Shown here: piece by piece, positions 8,634 to 18,245 of the stretch
Numbering within the stretch: the stretch's first letter is position 1
How the letters are laid out: the number at the start of each line of letters is the position of its first letter
NCBI GenBank assembly: GCA_964385175.1
Contig: CAYLNL010000001.1
Location: 186,001 to 250,000 of the forward strand
Reading direction: 5' to 3'
From: CAYLNL01 sp964385175
GTDB lineage: Bacteria > Bacteroidota > Bacteroidia > Flavobacteriales > Flavobacteriaceae
Length of the DNA: 64,000 bases
Made by a program: the position numbers and the translations under genes
Notes under the pieces: model-generated
What the model saw: the letters and a program-made list of their open reading frames with translations, nothing else
Database searches by the model: none
What the model was told of the DNA's origin: nothing

Positions 8634-10634
8634 CTATTTTTTTCGGGTTTCTAACGCTTTTATCTCGTCGCGTAGCCGGGCAGCTTGTATAAAATCTAAT
8701 TCCTTGGCGGCTTTTTCCATAGCCTTTCGCTTTTCCCGTATCAATTTATCTAACTGGGCGGGAGTTGCATAGGCTGCTTCCGGTTCTGCAGCGGCATTCA
8801 ATTCGGTTTCATAATAATAGGCGGTAACAGGGCTTTTGCTCAACGGGTTATCTAAAGATTTATGCAAGGGTTGTGGGGTTATACCATGAGCAAGGTTGTA
8901 GCCGATTTGTTTTTGGCGGCGATATTCTGTTTCATCTATGGTTTTTTGCATACTCTCGGTAATTTTATCTGCATACATAATCGCCCTTGCGTTCACGTGT
9001 CGCGCTGCGCGCCCCACCGTTTGCGTGAGCGAGCGCGCAGAACGAAGAAACCCTTCTTTATCTGCATCCAGGATAGCTACTAATGAAACCTCTGGTAAAT
9101 CTAACCCTTCCCGAAGCAAGTTAACCCCGATTAGCACATCAAAAAGGCCCCGCCGCAATTCCTGTATAATTTCTACCCGCTCCAGCGTATCTACATCGCT
9201 GTGAATATACCGGCAGCGCACCTCAATACGAGTGAGGTATTTGGTTAACTCCTCTGCCATTCGTTTGGTAAGGGTGGTAACCAGCACGCGCTCATCTTTT
9301 TCCACGCATTTTTGAATTTCTTCTACCAAATCATCTATCTGGTTTTGACTGGGGCGCACTTCAATTACCGGGTCTAACAAACCGGTGGGGCGTATCAACT
9401 GCTCCACATATACCCCCTTACTTTTTTTAAGTTCATAATCGGCGGGCGTTGCACTCACATATAACACCTGGTTTTGAAGCGCTTCAAACTCCTCAAATTT
9501 CAGCGGGCGGTTATCTAAAGCAGCCGGAAGGCGAAAACCATATTCCACCAGGGTTTCTTTTCGGCTTCTGTCGCCCCCGTACATAGCGTGCACCTGTGGA
9601 ATGGTAACGTGGCTTTCATCTATCACCAGCAAATAATCTTTCGGAAAATAATCTAACAGGCAAAAAGGCCGCGTACCAGGCTCTCTCCCATCCAGGTAAC
9701 GAGAGTAGTTTTCAATACCAGAACAATAACCCAGTTCCTTCATCATTTCCAGGTCAAAAAGAGTGCGTTCTTCCAGCCGTTTCGCCTCTAAGTGTTTGCC
9801 CATTTCTTTGAGGTAGGCGCACTGCTGTTCTAAATCTTGCTGAATTTGCCAGATGGCGCCTTGCAAAACATCGGCAGAGGTTACAAACATAGTGGCAGGA
9901 TAGAGGGTAAGCTGTTCCATAGCCCCGTTGCGCAGAGAACCGGCTGGAGAAGACGGGTTAAAGGTTTCAATAGCCTCAATCTCATCCCCAAAAAAATGAA
10001 TTCGGAACGCATCATCAACATAGCCAGGATAGATTTCTAACACATCTCCCTTTATGCGGAAAGTTCCCCGTGTAAACTCTTCCCCGCTGCGGGAGTAAAG
10101 GCTTTGTACCAACTGGTGCATGAGGCGGGTTCGCGAAATGAGTTGCCCGCAATGAAGGGCAATTATGTTTTTTTGAAATTCTACCGGGTTGCCAATGCCA
10201 TATAAACAGGAAACCGAAGCTACCACCAGTACATCTCTTCGCCCTGAGAGGAGAGAAGAGCTGGCGCTCAGGCGCAATTTTTCAATCTCATCATTAATAG
10301 ATAAATCTTTTTCAATATAGGTACCGGTAACGGGAAGATAGGCTTCGGGTTGATAATAATCATAATACGAAACAAAATACTCTATGGCGTTATGGGGGAA
10401 AAACGCCTTAAATTCTGAATATAACTGGGCTGCCAGGGTTTTGTTGTGCGCCAGCACGAGCGTGGGGCGCTGAGTGGTTTCTACCACATTAGCGATAGTA
10501 AAAGTTTTGCCAGAACCAGTAACTCCCAGCAGGGTTTGATGAGTTTCACCCATTTCCAGCCCCCGAACCAGTTGCATAATAGCATCGGGTTGGTCGCCGG
10601 TAGGTTTAAAATCAGATACCAGGTGGAATTTCAT
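8634..10634 (-). CDS. uvrB: Excinuclease ABC subunit B
   Basis: 666 residues, against 673 in E. coli. UvrB is the helicase-like subunit that verifies damage in nucleotide excision repair, loading with UvrA and recruiting UvrC. Walker A is GVTGSGKT (37-44), the damage-verifying hairpin is YYDYYQPEAYLP (90-101), the Walker B/DESH box is DESHVTIPQ, helicase motif VI includes QTVGRAARH, and the UVR motif that contacts UvrC is at the C-terminus (about 625-660). It follows the type IX-secreted protein gene by 18 bases, most of which form a palindrome, so it may have its own control. Confidence 0.98.
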   Translation of the reverse strand: MKFHLVSDFKPTGDQPDAIMQLVRGLEMGETHQTLLGVTGSGKTFTIANVVETTQRPTLVLAHNKTLAAQLYSEFKAFFPHNAIEYFVSYYDYYQPEAYLPVTGTYIEKDLSINDEIEKLRLSASSSLLSGRRDVLVVASVSCLYGIGNPVEFQKNIIALHCGQLISRTRLMHQLVQSLYSRSGEEFTRGTFRIKGDVLEIYPGYVDDAFRIHFFGDEIEAIETFNPSSPAGSLRNGAMEQLTLYPATMFVTSADVLQGAIWQIQQDLEQQCAYLKEMGKHLEAKRLEERTLFDLEMMKELGYCSGIENYSRYLDGREPGTRPFCLLDYFPKDYLLVIDESHVTIPQVHAMYGGDRSRKETLVEYGFRLPAALDNRPLKFEEFEALQNQVLYVSATPADYELKKSKGVYVEQLIRPTGLLDPVIEVRPSQNQIDDLVEEIQKCVEKDERVLVTTLTKRMAEELTKYLTRIEVRCRYIHSDVDTLERVEIIQELRRGLFDVLIGVNLLREGLDLPEVSLVAILDADKEGFLRSARSLTQTVGRAARHVNARAIMYADKITESMQKTIDETEYRRQKQIGYNLAHGITPQPLHKSLDNPLSKSPVTAYYYETELNAAAEPEAAYATPAQLDKLIREKRKAMEKAAKELDFIQAARLRDEIKALETRKK

Positions 10635-10650
10635 ACCGTAAAGATACGGT
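10635..10650. promoter_or_regulatory. Inverted repeat directly before uvrB
   Basis: Perfect palindrome ACCGTA-aaga-TACGGT, touching the uvrB start codon and two bases from the stop of the upstream gene. It could be an operator or a small hairpin. On the minus strand its loop reads TATCTTTA, close to a -7 box. Confidence 0.45.
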
Positions 10651-10652
10651 GT

Positions 10653-12491
10653 TTATCGTTTTAATGTAAAGTGCCCTTTGAATTGCCTGCCATCTTCCAG
10701 TTCAATGCGAAACCAGTAATCAGAAGAAGGAAGAGGTCGCCCATTGTAAGAACCATCCCACGAAGAAGCAGGGTTTAGCTGGGCTATTACTTTTCCATAC
10801 CGGTCAAAAATAAAAATACGCGAAGTGGGCTGAAAAAGCCCGTCTATACCCGCTAATTGCCAGCTATCATTAATACCATCGCCATTAGGGGTAAAGAATT
10901 TTGGATACCCCACTACGGTTACTTCTTGTTGCGCCACCCCACAGCCGTTTTTATCGCGCACATATACCGTGTGTATGCCCGCAGCCACATGAGAAAAATA
11001 ATTGCTATCCTGGAAAGACCCGATTGGATTATTAAGGGAATACTCATAATCGCCTTCGCCGCTTACAGTTACAGTAATGGTATTGTTGTCGCTAAAATCG
11101 GTAACCTCCGCAGATAGAATGGTGGCAATGGCAGAGGGGGCTACTGCGATGGTACGGGAAGCCATGCACCCGCCTGCGCTGGTAACAGTAATGGTATAGT
11201 CGCCAGTGGCATTTATATCTATGCTTTCGGTATTTGCCCCGGTTGACCACAGAAAAGTTTCTGTGCCTTCAGGGTTTATGAGCCCGGAACTGATAGTAAT
11301 AGTGGCCGGAAACGTATTTAGGCAATAGACTACCGTTTCATCGGGTGCTATTACCACCGGGGGGGAAAGCACTATATCTTCCTGAACGGTGCCGCAGCCG
11401 TTTACATCTCGCACGTAAACGGTATAAGCGCCGGGCGCCAGGTTGGTAAACTGGTTGCTATTTTGGTAGGGGCCTGCGGCGTTGTTCAAAGCATATTCAT
11501 AAACACCTTCACCGCTCACATTTATTTGAATATTGCTGCTAAGGTTGCAGGTGTCTGTGGTAATAGAATCAATAGTAGCTATGTTAGAAGCTATGACATT
11601 AATGGTTCGCATAGAAAAACAACCATCAATATTGGTAACGGTAACGGTATAAAGCCCTGCGGTATTAATGTCTATGTTTTCGGTAATGGCTCCGTTAGAC
11701 CAGGAAAAGGCTTCACTACCATCGCCTCCTATAAGCCCGGAGCTAAGGTTAATGGTGGCGGGAAAATCATTCAGGCAGTAAATTACCTCTGCATCAGCGC
11801 TTAGCTGGGGAGGGGTTATTACGTTGAGAGATACCGTTACAATATCAAAGCAATCATTCCCGCTTTCCACGCGGGCGAAAATCTGTTGAAAATAAGGAGA
11901 TTGGTTGATGTAATTGTCATTTAAGGGATTGTTTTCCAGGAAAGCATTGTTTATTGTTTCATAATAGGTAATAGTATAAACTCCTACCAACCCAAAGAGA
12001 ATATCGTCATCGGCATTGCTAAGAGTAAAAGGGTGAAAGCCGTCCAGAACGCCATCTTCATCGCAGGCATTGATGAGGGCATCATTTGCCATATTATTTT
12101 GCACGTTCAGGGTAAGTTGAGAGACGGCGAATTCCCCGGTCATGGTGTCCTGCACGCGCGCATACAAGATTTGAGGGTTCACGGTATTGGTAAAATTGGC
12201 AGCGTTTACCGCCATTACATTGTTTTGAGCGTCCGTCATAGTCAGGAAGAAGGCTACAGACACACCGGCAGCGCCACCGGTTATCTGGGGAATAGCTTCG
12301 TTGAGGTTGAAGGAAGAAAAACCGTCAATAGGGCTATTATCGCACTGAACAAGGGTGGCATCGTTTGCTGTAGGCGGCGCCAGGGTTATTACCGAGGCGG
12401 GTAGGGGGGCAGCAGGATCCCGTTTATTCCCCAAAACCGGAACGGCGGGTGAAAGGAATCCTACCAACAACAATACACTCAAAAATTTCAT
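10653..12491 (-). CDS. Type IX-secreted protein with gliding motility C-terminal domain
   Basis: 612 residues. A signal peptide (about 1-21) is followed by Ig-like/PKD-like modules and a C-terminal domain with FTPNGDGINDSW, IFDRYGKVI, WDGSYNGRPLPSSDYWF and GHFTLKR, the signature of the gliding-motility-associated type B sorting domain read by the type IX system. Two tandem units of roughly 155 residues are visible, each with YCLN.FPATI, SSGLI, GCxxxRTI and VYVRDxNGCG. The protein is probably exported to the surface and may be an adhesin. This gene is a main reason for calling the organism a Bacteroidota member. Confidence 0.92.
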   Translation of the reverse strand: MKFLSVLLLVGFLSPAVPVLGNKRDPAAPLPASVITLAPPTANDATLVQCDNSPIDGFSSFNLNEAIPQITGGAAGVSVAFFLTMTDAQNNVMAVNAANFTNTVNPQILYARVQDTMTGEFAVSQLTLNVQNNMANDALINACDEDGVLDGFHPFTLSNADDDILFGLVGVYTITYYETINNAFLENNPLNDNYINQSPYFQQIFARVESGNDCFDIVTVSLNVITPPQLSADAEVIYCLNDFPATINLSSGLIGGDGSEAFSWSNGAITENIDINTAGLYTVTVTNIDGCFSMRTINVIASNIATIDSITTDTCNLSSNIQINVSGEGVYEYALNNAAGPYQNSNQFTNLAPGAYTVYVRDVNGCGTVQEDIVLSPPVVIAPDETVVYCLNTFPATITISSGLINPEGTETFLWSTGANTESIDINATGDYTITVTSAGGCMASRTIAVAPSAIATILSAEVTDFSDNNTITVTVSGEGDYEYSLNNPIGSFQDSNYFSHVAAGIHTVYVRDKNGCGVAQQEVTVVGYPKFFTPNGDGINDSWQLAGIDGLFQPTSRIFIFDRYGKVIAQLNPASSWDGSYNGRPLPSSDYWFRIELEDGRQFKGHFTLKR

Positions 12492-12524
12492 GGCTCCTTG
12501 GAAGGTTTAGGAACTTCAAATATA

Positions 12525-13355
12525 CTACAAATCTCGTTTTTTGAGCAGCCAGTATGAAAAATAAATAAAAATAGCTATCCACCCTATAGCTATGAGGAGC
12601 TCATAACCGTGTACTGCGTAGTCTTTTATATATTTTTCGCCTATTTGGTTAGCTACTGATTTTACGGCAGAAAGGCGGGAGAAGGGTTCTTTTATGAGGT
12701 TACTGAAGGAGGCTAACGGGAAGAATTGGAGTATAGAACTTGCCAGGTGAGTGTCAGATTTCCATCGGATTAACCCGAAGAGAATGCCCTCGGCTATTTG
12801 CCAAAGGATGAGGAAGCCTAAGGCGAAGGCGGCGCGTTTTACGAGGATGCCGAGGAAGAGGCAAAAGGAAAAAAAGCCGATGAGTTTTATAAAAAAGGCG
12901 AAAAGGTATTCCCAGCCGGAGAAGATAATGGAGGCTTCTGTGTAATCTGAATAAATGAAGCCGAGAATGAGTGAAACGATGAGCAGGAAAAGGGTAGAAA
13001 TACCGGCAAATACCAGCACAGTAAGAAATTTAGAGGCGATGAATTCTTTTTTACTCAACCCGTCTATGAGGTTTTGTTTCAGGGTTTTGTTGGTATATTC
13101 ATTCGCCATCATGGAGACGATGACAATGGCGAGGAAGAGTTTAAAGATGGCTGCCATAAAGGCGTTGAAATGCCATATATAGGGAAAGTTGAAAATGCCT
13201 TGTTCGGCGAGATGGAATTTTATGGGGCCGATGTTGAACTTTATAGCTGCAATGAGGGCTATGGAGGTGAGCAGGGCAAAATAGGAGATAATGAGTATTT
13301 TGCTGGCTTTGCTGCTCCAAAGTTTTATAAATTCTAATTGAAGTAATCGTATCAT
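12525..13355 (-). CDS. ABC-2 type transporter permease
   Basis: 276 residues with six hydrophobic segments (about 18-38, 55-80, 105-130, 145-170, 175-195, 250-270) and the soluble segment MANEYTNKTLKQNLIDGLSK after the second. This is the usual layout of ABC-2 permeases. Its ATG overlaps the stop of the ATPase gene by four bases (ATGA), so the two proteins form one exporter. The transported substrate is unknown. Confidence 0.9.
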   Translation of the reverse strand: MIRLLQLEFIKLWSSKASKILIISYFALLTSIALIAAIKFNIGPIKFHLAEQGIFNFPYIWHFNAFMAAIFKLFLAIVIVSMMANEYTNKTLKQNLIDGLSKKEFIASKFLTVLVFAGISTLFLLIVSLILGFIYSDYTEASIIFSGWEYLFAFFIKLIGFFSFCLFLGILVKRAAFALGFLILWQIAEGILFGLIRWKSDTHLASSILQFFPLASFSNLIKEPFSRLSAVKSVANQIGEKYIKDYAVHGYELLIAIGWIAIFIYFSYWLLKKRDL

Positions 13356-14269
13356 TTGCTAAGAGATTGAGAGGGGGTAGTTTCTGTGAGCGACAAAAAT
13401 TGTTCTTCTAAACTTTCCCGCCGTTTCACGAGGTGAGAAAGGATAATATGGCGCTGGTGCAACAGTGCATTTACCTCGGCGGCATCAATAGGAGAGTTTA
13501 AAAATACGCGGATGAAATCGCCCTCAGTTTTTATAGCGCCAAAGGCGGGGTGTTGCTGCAGTATTTCTATCAGTTTATTATTGTCGCTGGAGTTTAGCTC
13601 CAGGAAGCCATGGGTAGCAGTCATCCCATCTACACTGCCGGCGTATAGTTTTTTGCCTTTTTGCAAAATAACCACGTGGCTGCATACTTTCTCTACCTCA
13701 TCGAGCAGGTGAGAGGCTAACAAAATGGTAGTGCCTTCTGCGGCAATGGTTTTTATAATGGCGCGCACCTGGTGTATGCCCTGGGGGTCTAAGCCGTTGG
13801 TAGGCTCATCTAAAATGAGGATTTCCGGGTTGTTGAGGAGGGCAGAGGCAATGGCTAAGCGTTGTTTCATTCCCAGGGAGTACACTTGAAATTTGCGGTC
13901 TTTGTGTTCTAATAGCCCCACTATATGTAGTTTTTCTTCAATAGCGGCTAAGGGCGCTCCTTTTATTTTGGCTACTAATTCCAGGTTTCGGGCGGCGCTC
14001 ATGTAGGGGTAAAAATTGGGGCGTTCAATAATGGCGCCTATTTTTTTAAGAGCGTCTTGGGTAGAAATGGTTCCGTTGAACCATTGAAAATCGCCGCTGG
14101 TTTTGTTCACCACATCCAGCACCATGCCCAGGGTGGTAGATTTTCCACTGCCATTAGGTCCCAGAATGCCATATACATTTCCTTTGTGGAGGGTAAAAGA
14201 CAAACTGTCAACAGCTGTGAGGTAGCCAAATTTTTTGGTGAGGTTGCGAAGGGTTAAAACGGGTTCCAA
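13352..14269 (-). CDS. ABC transporter ATP-binding protein
   Basis: 305 residues with Walker A GPNGSGKST (37-45), signature SLGMKQRLA (131-139), Walker B LILDEPTNGLDP (151-162) and a switch His in LLASHLLDEV. It belongs to the ABC-2 family of single-cassette ATPases with an extra C-terminal domain, like those in bacitracin- or lantibiotic-immunity exporters and in generic drug/lipid exporters. It powers the permease encoded immediately downstream. No sensor or resistance gene is adjacent, so a specific substrate cannot be given. Confidence 0.93.
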   Translation of the reverse strand: MEPVLTLRNLTKKFGYLTAVDSLSFTLHKGNVYGILGPNGSGKSTTLGMVLDVVNKTSGDFQWFNGTISTQDALKKIGAIIERPNFYPYMSAARNLELVAKIKGAPLAAIEEKLHIVGLLEHKDRKFQVYSLGMKQRLAIASALLNNPEILILDEPTNGLDPQGIHQVRAIIKTIAAEGTTILLASHLLDEVEKVCSHVVILQKGKKLYAGSVDGMTATHGFLELNSSDNNKLIEILQQHPAFGAIKTEGDFIRVFLNSPIDAAEVNALLHQRHIILSHLVKRRESLEEQFLSLTETTPSQSLSK

Positions 14270-14499
14270 AAAGAATTGATTTTAGGTTGGTTTTTCATCT
14301 GACGAAAATAGGCAGAAAATGTTACAAAAGGGGGCTATCTTTTTCAAGGGGAATAAAAGAGTTTAGCGTGGCTTAAATAAATAGAAATAAAGATAGTCAT
14401 CGGGGTTTTTATGATTCTCATATAGGTTTTTTATATCTTTCCTCAAAGAAGTAGTAATAATTTACAGAGAAACCGGATTATTAGCTGACGAAAAAGGGG

Positions 14500-14507
14500 T
14501 AATTTTG
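14500..14507 (+). promoter_or_regulatory. Candidate -7 box TAATTTTG
   Basis: Exact match to TAnnTTTG, 31 bases before the ATG of the 66-residue membrane protein. No clear -33 TTG at the expected distance. Confidence 0.35.
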
Positions 14508-14538
14508 TAATTTATTTTGCTGACTATAACTTATTTAT

Positions 14539-14739
14539 ATGAACAAAAAAAATAAAATCTTGGTAATCTTCTTTTTTATTGGGATTGTTGCCATACTCAT
14601 AGGGGCATATTTAAAGGTTAATGGAAATAAAGTAGCTGCTTACTTTTTAGTTGCGGGGTTAGCGTTTAATTTTATATCTGTATGGGGTTTTATTATATAT
14701 AATTTTTCTAAAATAACCTCTGTGCTAAAGAGAGATTAA
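14539..14739 (+). CDS. Small two-helix membrane protein, unknown function
   Basis: 66 residues with two transmembrane helices (about 6-25 and 35-57) and a lysine-rich start. It has a -7-like box at a suitable distance and stands alone on its strand between two leftward gene groups. Nothing in the sequence indicates function. Its codon usage looks like that of the neighbours and it has an ATG start, so I favour a real gene. Confidence 0.6.
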   Translation: MNKKNKILVIFFFIGIVAILIGAYLKVNGNKVAAYFLVAGLAFNFISVWGFIIYNFSKITSVLKRD

Positions 14740-14953
14740 ATTAACGCTCACCTGTTTTCAGCTTATTTTATAATGGGTTTATTGGGATATTTTGCCCATA
14801 TTTTCTATTTTTTTCTGCTTTCCTGAATAGGGGAATTCATTGAGTGTTGGAATTTAGAATTGGTTAATTTGTATTACGAGGGCGTGGAATATGCCCCACG
14901 CGTAGGGGGGGAGTGCGCCTGTAGGGTAAGTGGATAGGAGCTGTGTGTTTGTT

Positions 14954-15736
14954 TTAGAGGCTGCTTCTTGTAGCTGCGGGCTTGCAGATAAAGTTGTTGA
15001 TATAGCGATTAAAATCATTTACATACTCATCTTTTTGGAAATCTGCTAACTGTTCTATCTTACACGGGATTAATTGGAGCGATTTCCTGTCGAGGTAGAA
15101 TATTTCATATCCATATTTTTGAATGAAATGGAAGAGCTCATGTACAGGATAGGTGGCGCGTTTCCATTCTATTTCAATAATAAAAATGGGTTGTAGGGTT
15201 TTTAATAGCCCTTCGCACCCTTTGAGCGACTGAAATTCATGGCCTTCCACATCTATCTTCACCAAACTTACCCGCGATAGGTGCTGAGATGCCACCCATT
15301 CATCTAAACGAATGGTTTGAATGTTGATGGTTTCTACCGCCCCGGCTATTGGTTCTATAGAGGCGCGGGTGTCTTGCAAGGTGTTTCCTTTTTTGGGAAT
15401 ATGCAATATAGAGTTGCCTGCTTTTTCAGAGGCGGCATAGGGGTATATTTTTGATTTTTTGAATAAATGGGTGCAAAAGGCCACTAATTTCTGGTTGGGC
15501 TCAAACCCAATAATTTTTCCATTTGTAATTAGTTTTTCGGCTTCGTATAAATATACGCCTTTGTTGGCTCCAACATCAATAAAAACTGAATCGGGTTTTA
15601 ACAGGCGGGGTAATAACAATAATTCTGGCTCGCAGGTAAAATGGTTTGTTTGTAAACTTTTCAGGCGTTTAAAAAAGCGTTTTTTATATAAACGGGGCCA
15701 AAATTGGTAGGCCAAGGCTATGAGTATGCTTCGCAT
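14954..15736 (-). CDS. FkbM family methyltransferase
   Basis: 260 residues. SAM-binding motif FIDVGANKGVYLYEAEKL (about 72-89), acidic strand IIGFEPN, and the family mark LVKIDVEGHEFQSLKG (about 160-175) identify an FkbM-type O-methyltransferase. Such enzymes commonly methylate sugars of surface glycans or secondary metabolites. The ATG lies 19 bases inside the glycosyltransferase gene, so the two are translationally coupled. That supports a glycan-modification role, which is inference from context. Confidence 0.87.
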   Translation of the reverse strand: MRSILIALAYQFWPRLYKKRFFKRLKSLQTNHFTCEPELLLLPRLLKPDSVFIDVGANKGVYLYEAEKLITNGKIIGFEPNQKLVAFCTHLFKKSKIYPYAASEKAGNSILHIPKKGNTLQDTRASIEPIAGAVETINIQTIRLDEWVASQHLSRVSLVKIDVEGHEFQSLKGCEGLLKTLQPIFIIEIEWKRATYPVHELFHFIQKYGYEIFYLDRKSLQLIPCKIEQLADFQKDEYVNDFNRYINNFICKPAATRSSL

Positions 15737-16863
15737 GGGGGTTTACTGTTGGTTATGGTTAGTAGCTGGGTTTCTACAGATTGGCGCACCCGGCTAAGGG
15801 TGTGCTGGGGTATATATTTTTCTAAGTATGTGTATTCTTTTTGTAATGTGTTGTTATTTAATGAATTGAGTAATTGAATTAAAGCTGCTTCGTTTTTATA
15901 GCGTAGCGTATGCCAGTTGAAGGGTGGATAAGTTGCCGGGAATATTCCTATTTTTCCGCTCATAATGCAATCTCCTTCTGAGCCGCTTACTTTGGTTGAA
16001 CCATAATATTCATTCACTCCATAAAAAGAGGTGTGTAGTTTTATGGGGCAGCATAATAGGTGGGCTGTTGAAAGGATGTGGGCATATTCTTCGCTTTTTA
16101 TATAGGTGGTATAAAATGAGATTTTTACTGTGTTTGGAACGTCTTTTTGTAATTGATGTAGTTGCCTGATGATGGAGTTACTGTTGGGTTTGCCCAAAAA
16201 AATAATATGTAGCGGCGCCTGAGGCTGGAGTTTTTTTAGGGCGCTGAAAAGCAATGGCAGGTCTTTTCGAAGGGGCGAAATGTTGCCCGGGACAACAATT
16301 TTTAGGAGATGGTTATAGGTTAGGAGGCAGGGCTGTGAATAGGCGGGGTTTATGACTATTGTTTTTTCTGCCAGGGAAGGGTTTTGCTGCGTTAGGCTAT
16401 GTTTTAGGGCGGGAGATAATACGCCAAAATGGGTGGCTTGAAGGATTGTTTTTCTGTTTTGTGCAATTTTTTCTTTGAGGTATAGTTTTAAGAAGTAAGC
16501 CGCTTTTTTTCGCTGGGAAATGAAGTTTTTTAGTTGCACTCCCCGAAATAGCAAACTAAAATTGAGGTTGTGCACCAGCACTAAGGAGGGTTTGTTAATG
16601 AAAATGGGTTTAAAGTCTTTGAAGTAACGGTGCAGGGTATTTACCACCACCGCATCGTAGTCTTGAATTTGGGTTGTAAGCTGCTCAAAGGAGTGCACCA
16701 GGGTAATGTGGGTTGGGGGAATGGATGCGATTTTATGGGTTACTTTTTGGGATAGGAAAAAATGAAATGTTATTGCTGGCATGTCTTTTAGAAGAACATA
16801 CCATTGTTCTAACAGGGAGGTATGGGTTTCTAATTCAATAAAAGCGATGTTTTTCTTTTCCAA
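15718..16863 (-). CDS. Glycosyltransferase, GT4-like
   Basis: 381 residues, no signal peptide. The C-terminal half has the second Rossmann domain of GT-B enzymes: KIVVPGNISPLRKDLPLL, HIIFLGKPNSNSIIRQL and a late region with YGSTKVSGSEGDCIMSGK, where the usual EX7E nucleotide-sugar site would lie; the motif is not canonical. Sugar donor and acceptor are unknown. It is expressed ahead of the FkbM methyltransferase with an overlap. No polymerase, flippase or other glycan gene is nearby, so this is an isolated pair. Confidence 0.75.
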   Translation of the reverse strand: MEKKNIAFIELETHTSLLEQWYVLLKDMPAITFHFFLSQKVTHKIASIPPTHITLVHSFEQLTTQIQDYDAVVVNTLHRYFKDFKPIFINKPSLVLVHNLNFSLLFRGVQLKNFISQRKKAAYFLKLYLKEKIAQNRKTILQATHFGVLSPALKHSLTQQNPSLAEKTIVINPAYSQPCLLTYNHLLKIVVPGNISPLRKDLPLLFSALKKLQPQAPLHIIFLGKPNSNSIIRQLHQLQKDVPNTVKISFYTTYIKSEEYAHILSTAHLLCCPIKLHTSFYGVNEYYGSTKVSGSEGDCIMSGKIGIFPATYPPFNWHTLRYKNEAALIQLLNSLNNNTLQKEYTYLEKYIPQHTLSRVRQSVETQLLTITNSKPPCEAYS

Positions 16864-16973
16864 GGGGAATTTATTTTCTCATTTTACAAAAGTAATGAAA
16901 TGAGATAATGTATTTTGGAGAAGGTAGCAATATGGGCACAGGGAACCAGCAGCAGGGTTTGGAGAGGGCTGGT

Positions 16974-17450
16974 TTAATTTTTACCTTCCTGGAGGAGTAT
17001 TTTTTTTATCAGCGCAATTTGGCCTAAGTGGTAGTGGTTATGCTCAATGACGCCGCTAATATTCCGGTAGTAGTTGCCGTATTTATTCTCTGAAAAATCT
17101 TCCCAAAGCCTGTTTTCTGGTAATTGCTCCACTAAGCTGGCGAGGGTTTCTGCATCTGTCCAGGTTTTCTCCAGGAATGTTTCCCAATCTTCCTGTGACA
17201 GGATGGGCGGGGTTTCAAAGCTGTTTTCATCTTTGGCATTGATGGGTTCTTTGCGCAATACTCTTGTAACCGCCTGTACATAATAATTGGTATGGTAAAC
17301 AAGAGTGGCAATTGTGTTGAAAGAATAAACGCTTGTGGTAGCTTGTTGCCAGGTTACATCTTTCAGGTTGTCCTTAAAATTAGAATACGTCCAGTTTCCT
17401 CCAACATAAACTTCTCGGAGGTGTTTTGCTAATTGACTTGTTATACTCAT
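16974..17450 (-). CDS. DinB-like metal-dependent hydrolase family protein
   Basis: 158 residues predicted as a four-helix bundle. The metal-binding His positions of the DinB/DUF1572 fold are visible as LVYHTNYY (about 52-59) and HNHYHLGQIALI (about 136-147). Some members are thiol-dependent transferases using bacillithiol or mycothiol. That is worth noting because bshA is in this window, but the substrate here is unknown. Confidence 0.82.
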   Translation of the reverse strand: MSITSQLAKHLREVYVGGNWTYSNFKDNLKDVTWQQATTSVYSFNTIATLVYHTNYYVQAVTRVLRKEPINAKDENSFETPPILSQEDWETFLEKTWTDAETLASLVEQLPENRLWEDFSENKYGNYYRNISGVIEHNHYHLGQIALIKKILLQEGKN

Positions 17451-17504
17451 CGGGTTGGTTTTTGATTATTGTGTTTGTGGTTATAGGTTTCTTGCGGGCG
17501 GGTT

Positions 17505-17963
17505 TCACTTTTTGTTCCCGGCTGTTTTTTGCAGGTTTAGTAAAGTTTGTTCGGCATTTTTATTTTCAAGCGCTCGTACAGAAGCAGCGTTGATAATAAT
17601 GTATTTTTCTATTTTATTGGTATCACTTCGCATTTCCACAATAATATATTTGGTTCTTTTTAGCTGAAATGAGCGTATGCGGCCAATCCTGTCAAAAGAA
17701 TAAGAAACACGAGGTCGGAATGATTTTTTTAGAACTAATTTATTATTTATAATCCACGCATGAGATACATAGATGAATTGGTAGATGGTGAAGCCCATTA
17801 CTATTACAAATGCCAGCAGGCTCACGAATATTCCTATATGAAATTCCTGGCTGGCAATAACAAATGCCAGGACGGGTATAAAGATAAGACACACCAATAA
17901 GCTGCCGTATAATGCTACAGGGGTGCGGTTTGATGAAAGTTTGGTTTCCGGTTGTGTATTCAC
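17505..17963 (-). CDS. PH-domain-like membrane protein
   Basis: 152 residues. Two adjacent transmembrane helices (about 18-37 and 43-65) precede a soluble part with strands like AWIINNKLVLKKSF and YIIVEMRSDTNKIEKYIII. This resembles bacterial PH-like (YdbS type) domains behind a helical hairpin. The family match is tentative; function unknown. It ends 54 bases from the DinB-like gene start on the same strand, so they may be co-transcribed. Confidence 0.65.
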   Translation of the reverse strand: MNTQPETKLSSNRTPVALYGSLLVCLIFIPVLAFVIASQEFHIGIFVSLLAFVIVMGFTIYQFIYVSHAWIINNKLVLKKSFRPRVSYSFDRIGRIRSFQLKRTKYIIVEMRSDTNKIEKYIIINAASVRALENKNAEQTLLNLQKTAGNKK

Positions 17964-18164
17964 TATAGCGGTAGTGAGGTTTTTAAATTACGTATATCTT
18001 TTTTACGGGGCGGTGAAATTATATATTTTAAAGGAAATTTGCAAAGATAGGAGCATCTTCCTCCCTCATACGCTGGTGCGGGTGTAGCGTGTAGGTGCTT
18101 GCGGGTGCGCTCGCGAGGCAGGGGCAAGCTGTTTTTTGAAAAGGGAGTGATTTTTATGAAGTGG

Positions 18165-18201
18165 AAGAAGCCGCCTGAAACAGTGTTTCAAACGGCTTCT
18201 T
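18165..18201. terminator. Strong hairpin after the DUF2807 gene
   Basis: Outer 9-bp stem AAGAAGCCG/CGGCTTCTT and inner 6-bp stem GAAACA/TGTTTC. It sits 45 bases beyond the stop of the leftward DUF2807 gene. A T-run directly after it is lacking on either strand, so strength is uncertain. Confidence 0.6.
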
Positions 18202-18245
18202 AGGGAATGTTCTTATAAAACAGGAATGGTTGGGTAAAGAGAAAT

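Noticed and set aside
14882..14901. GCGTGG/CCACGC hairpin between convergent genes
   Set aside because: No T-run on either side and it lies in a generally G-rich patch; too weak to call a terminator.
18061..18120. G+C-rich patch similar in wording to 58490-58555
   Set aside because: Both contain GCGGGTG and GCGTG words, but no alignable repeat unit could be defined by eye.
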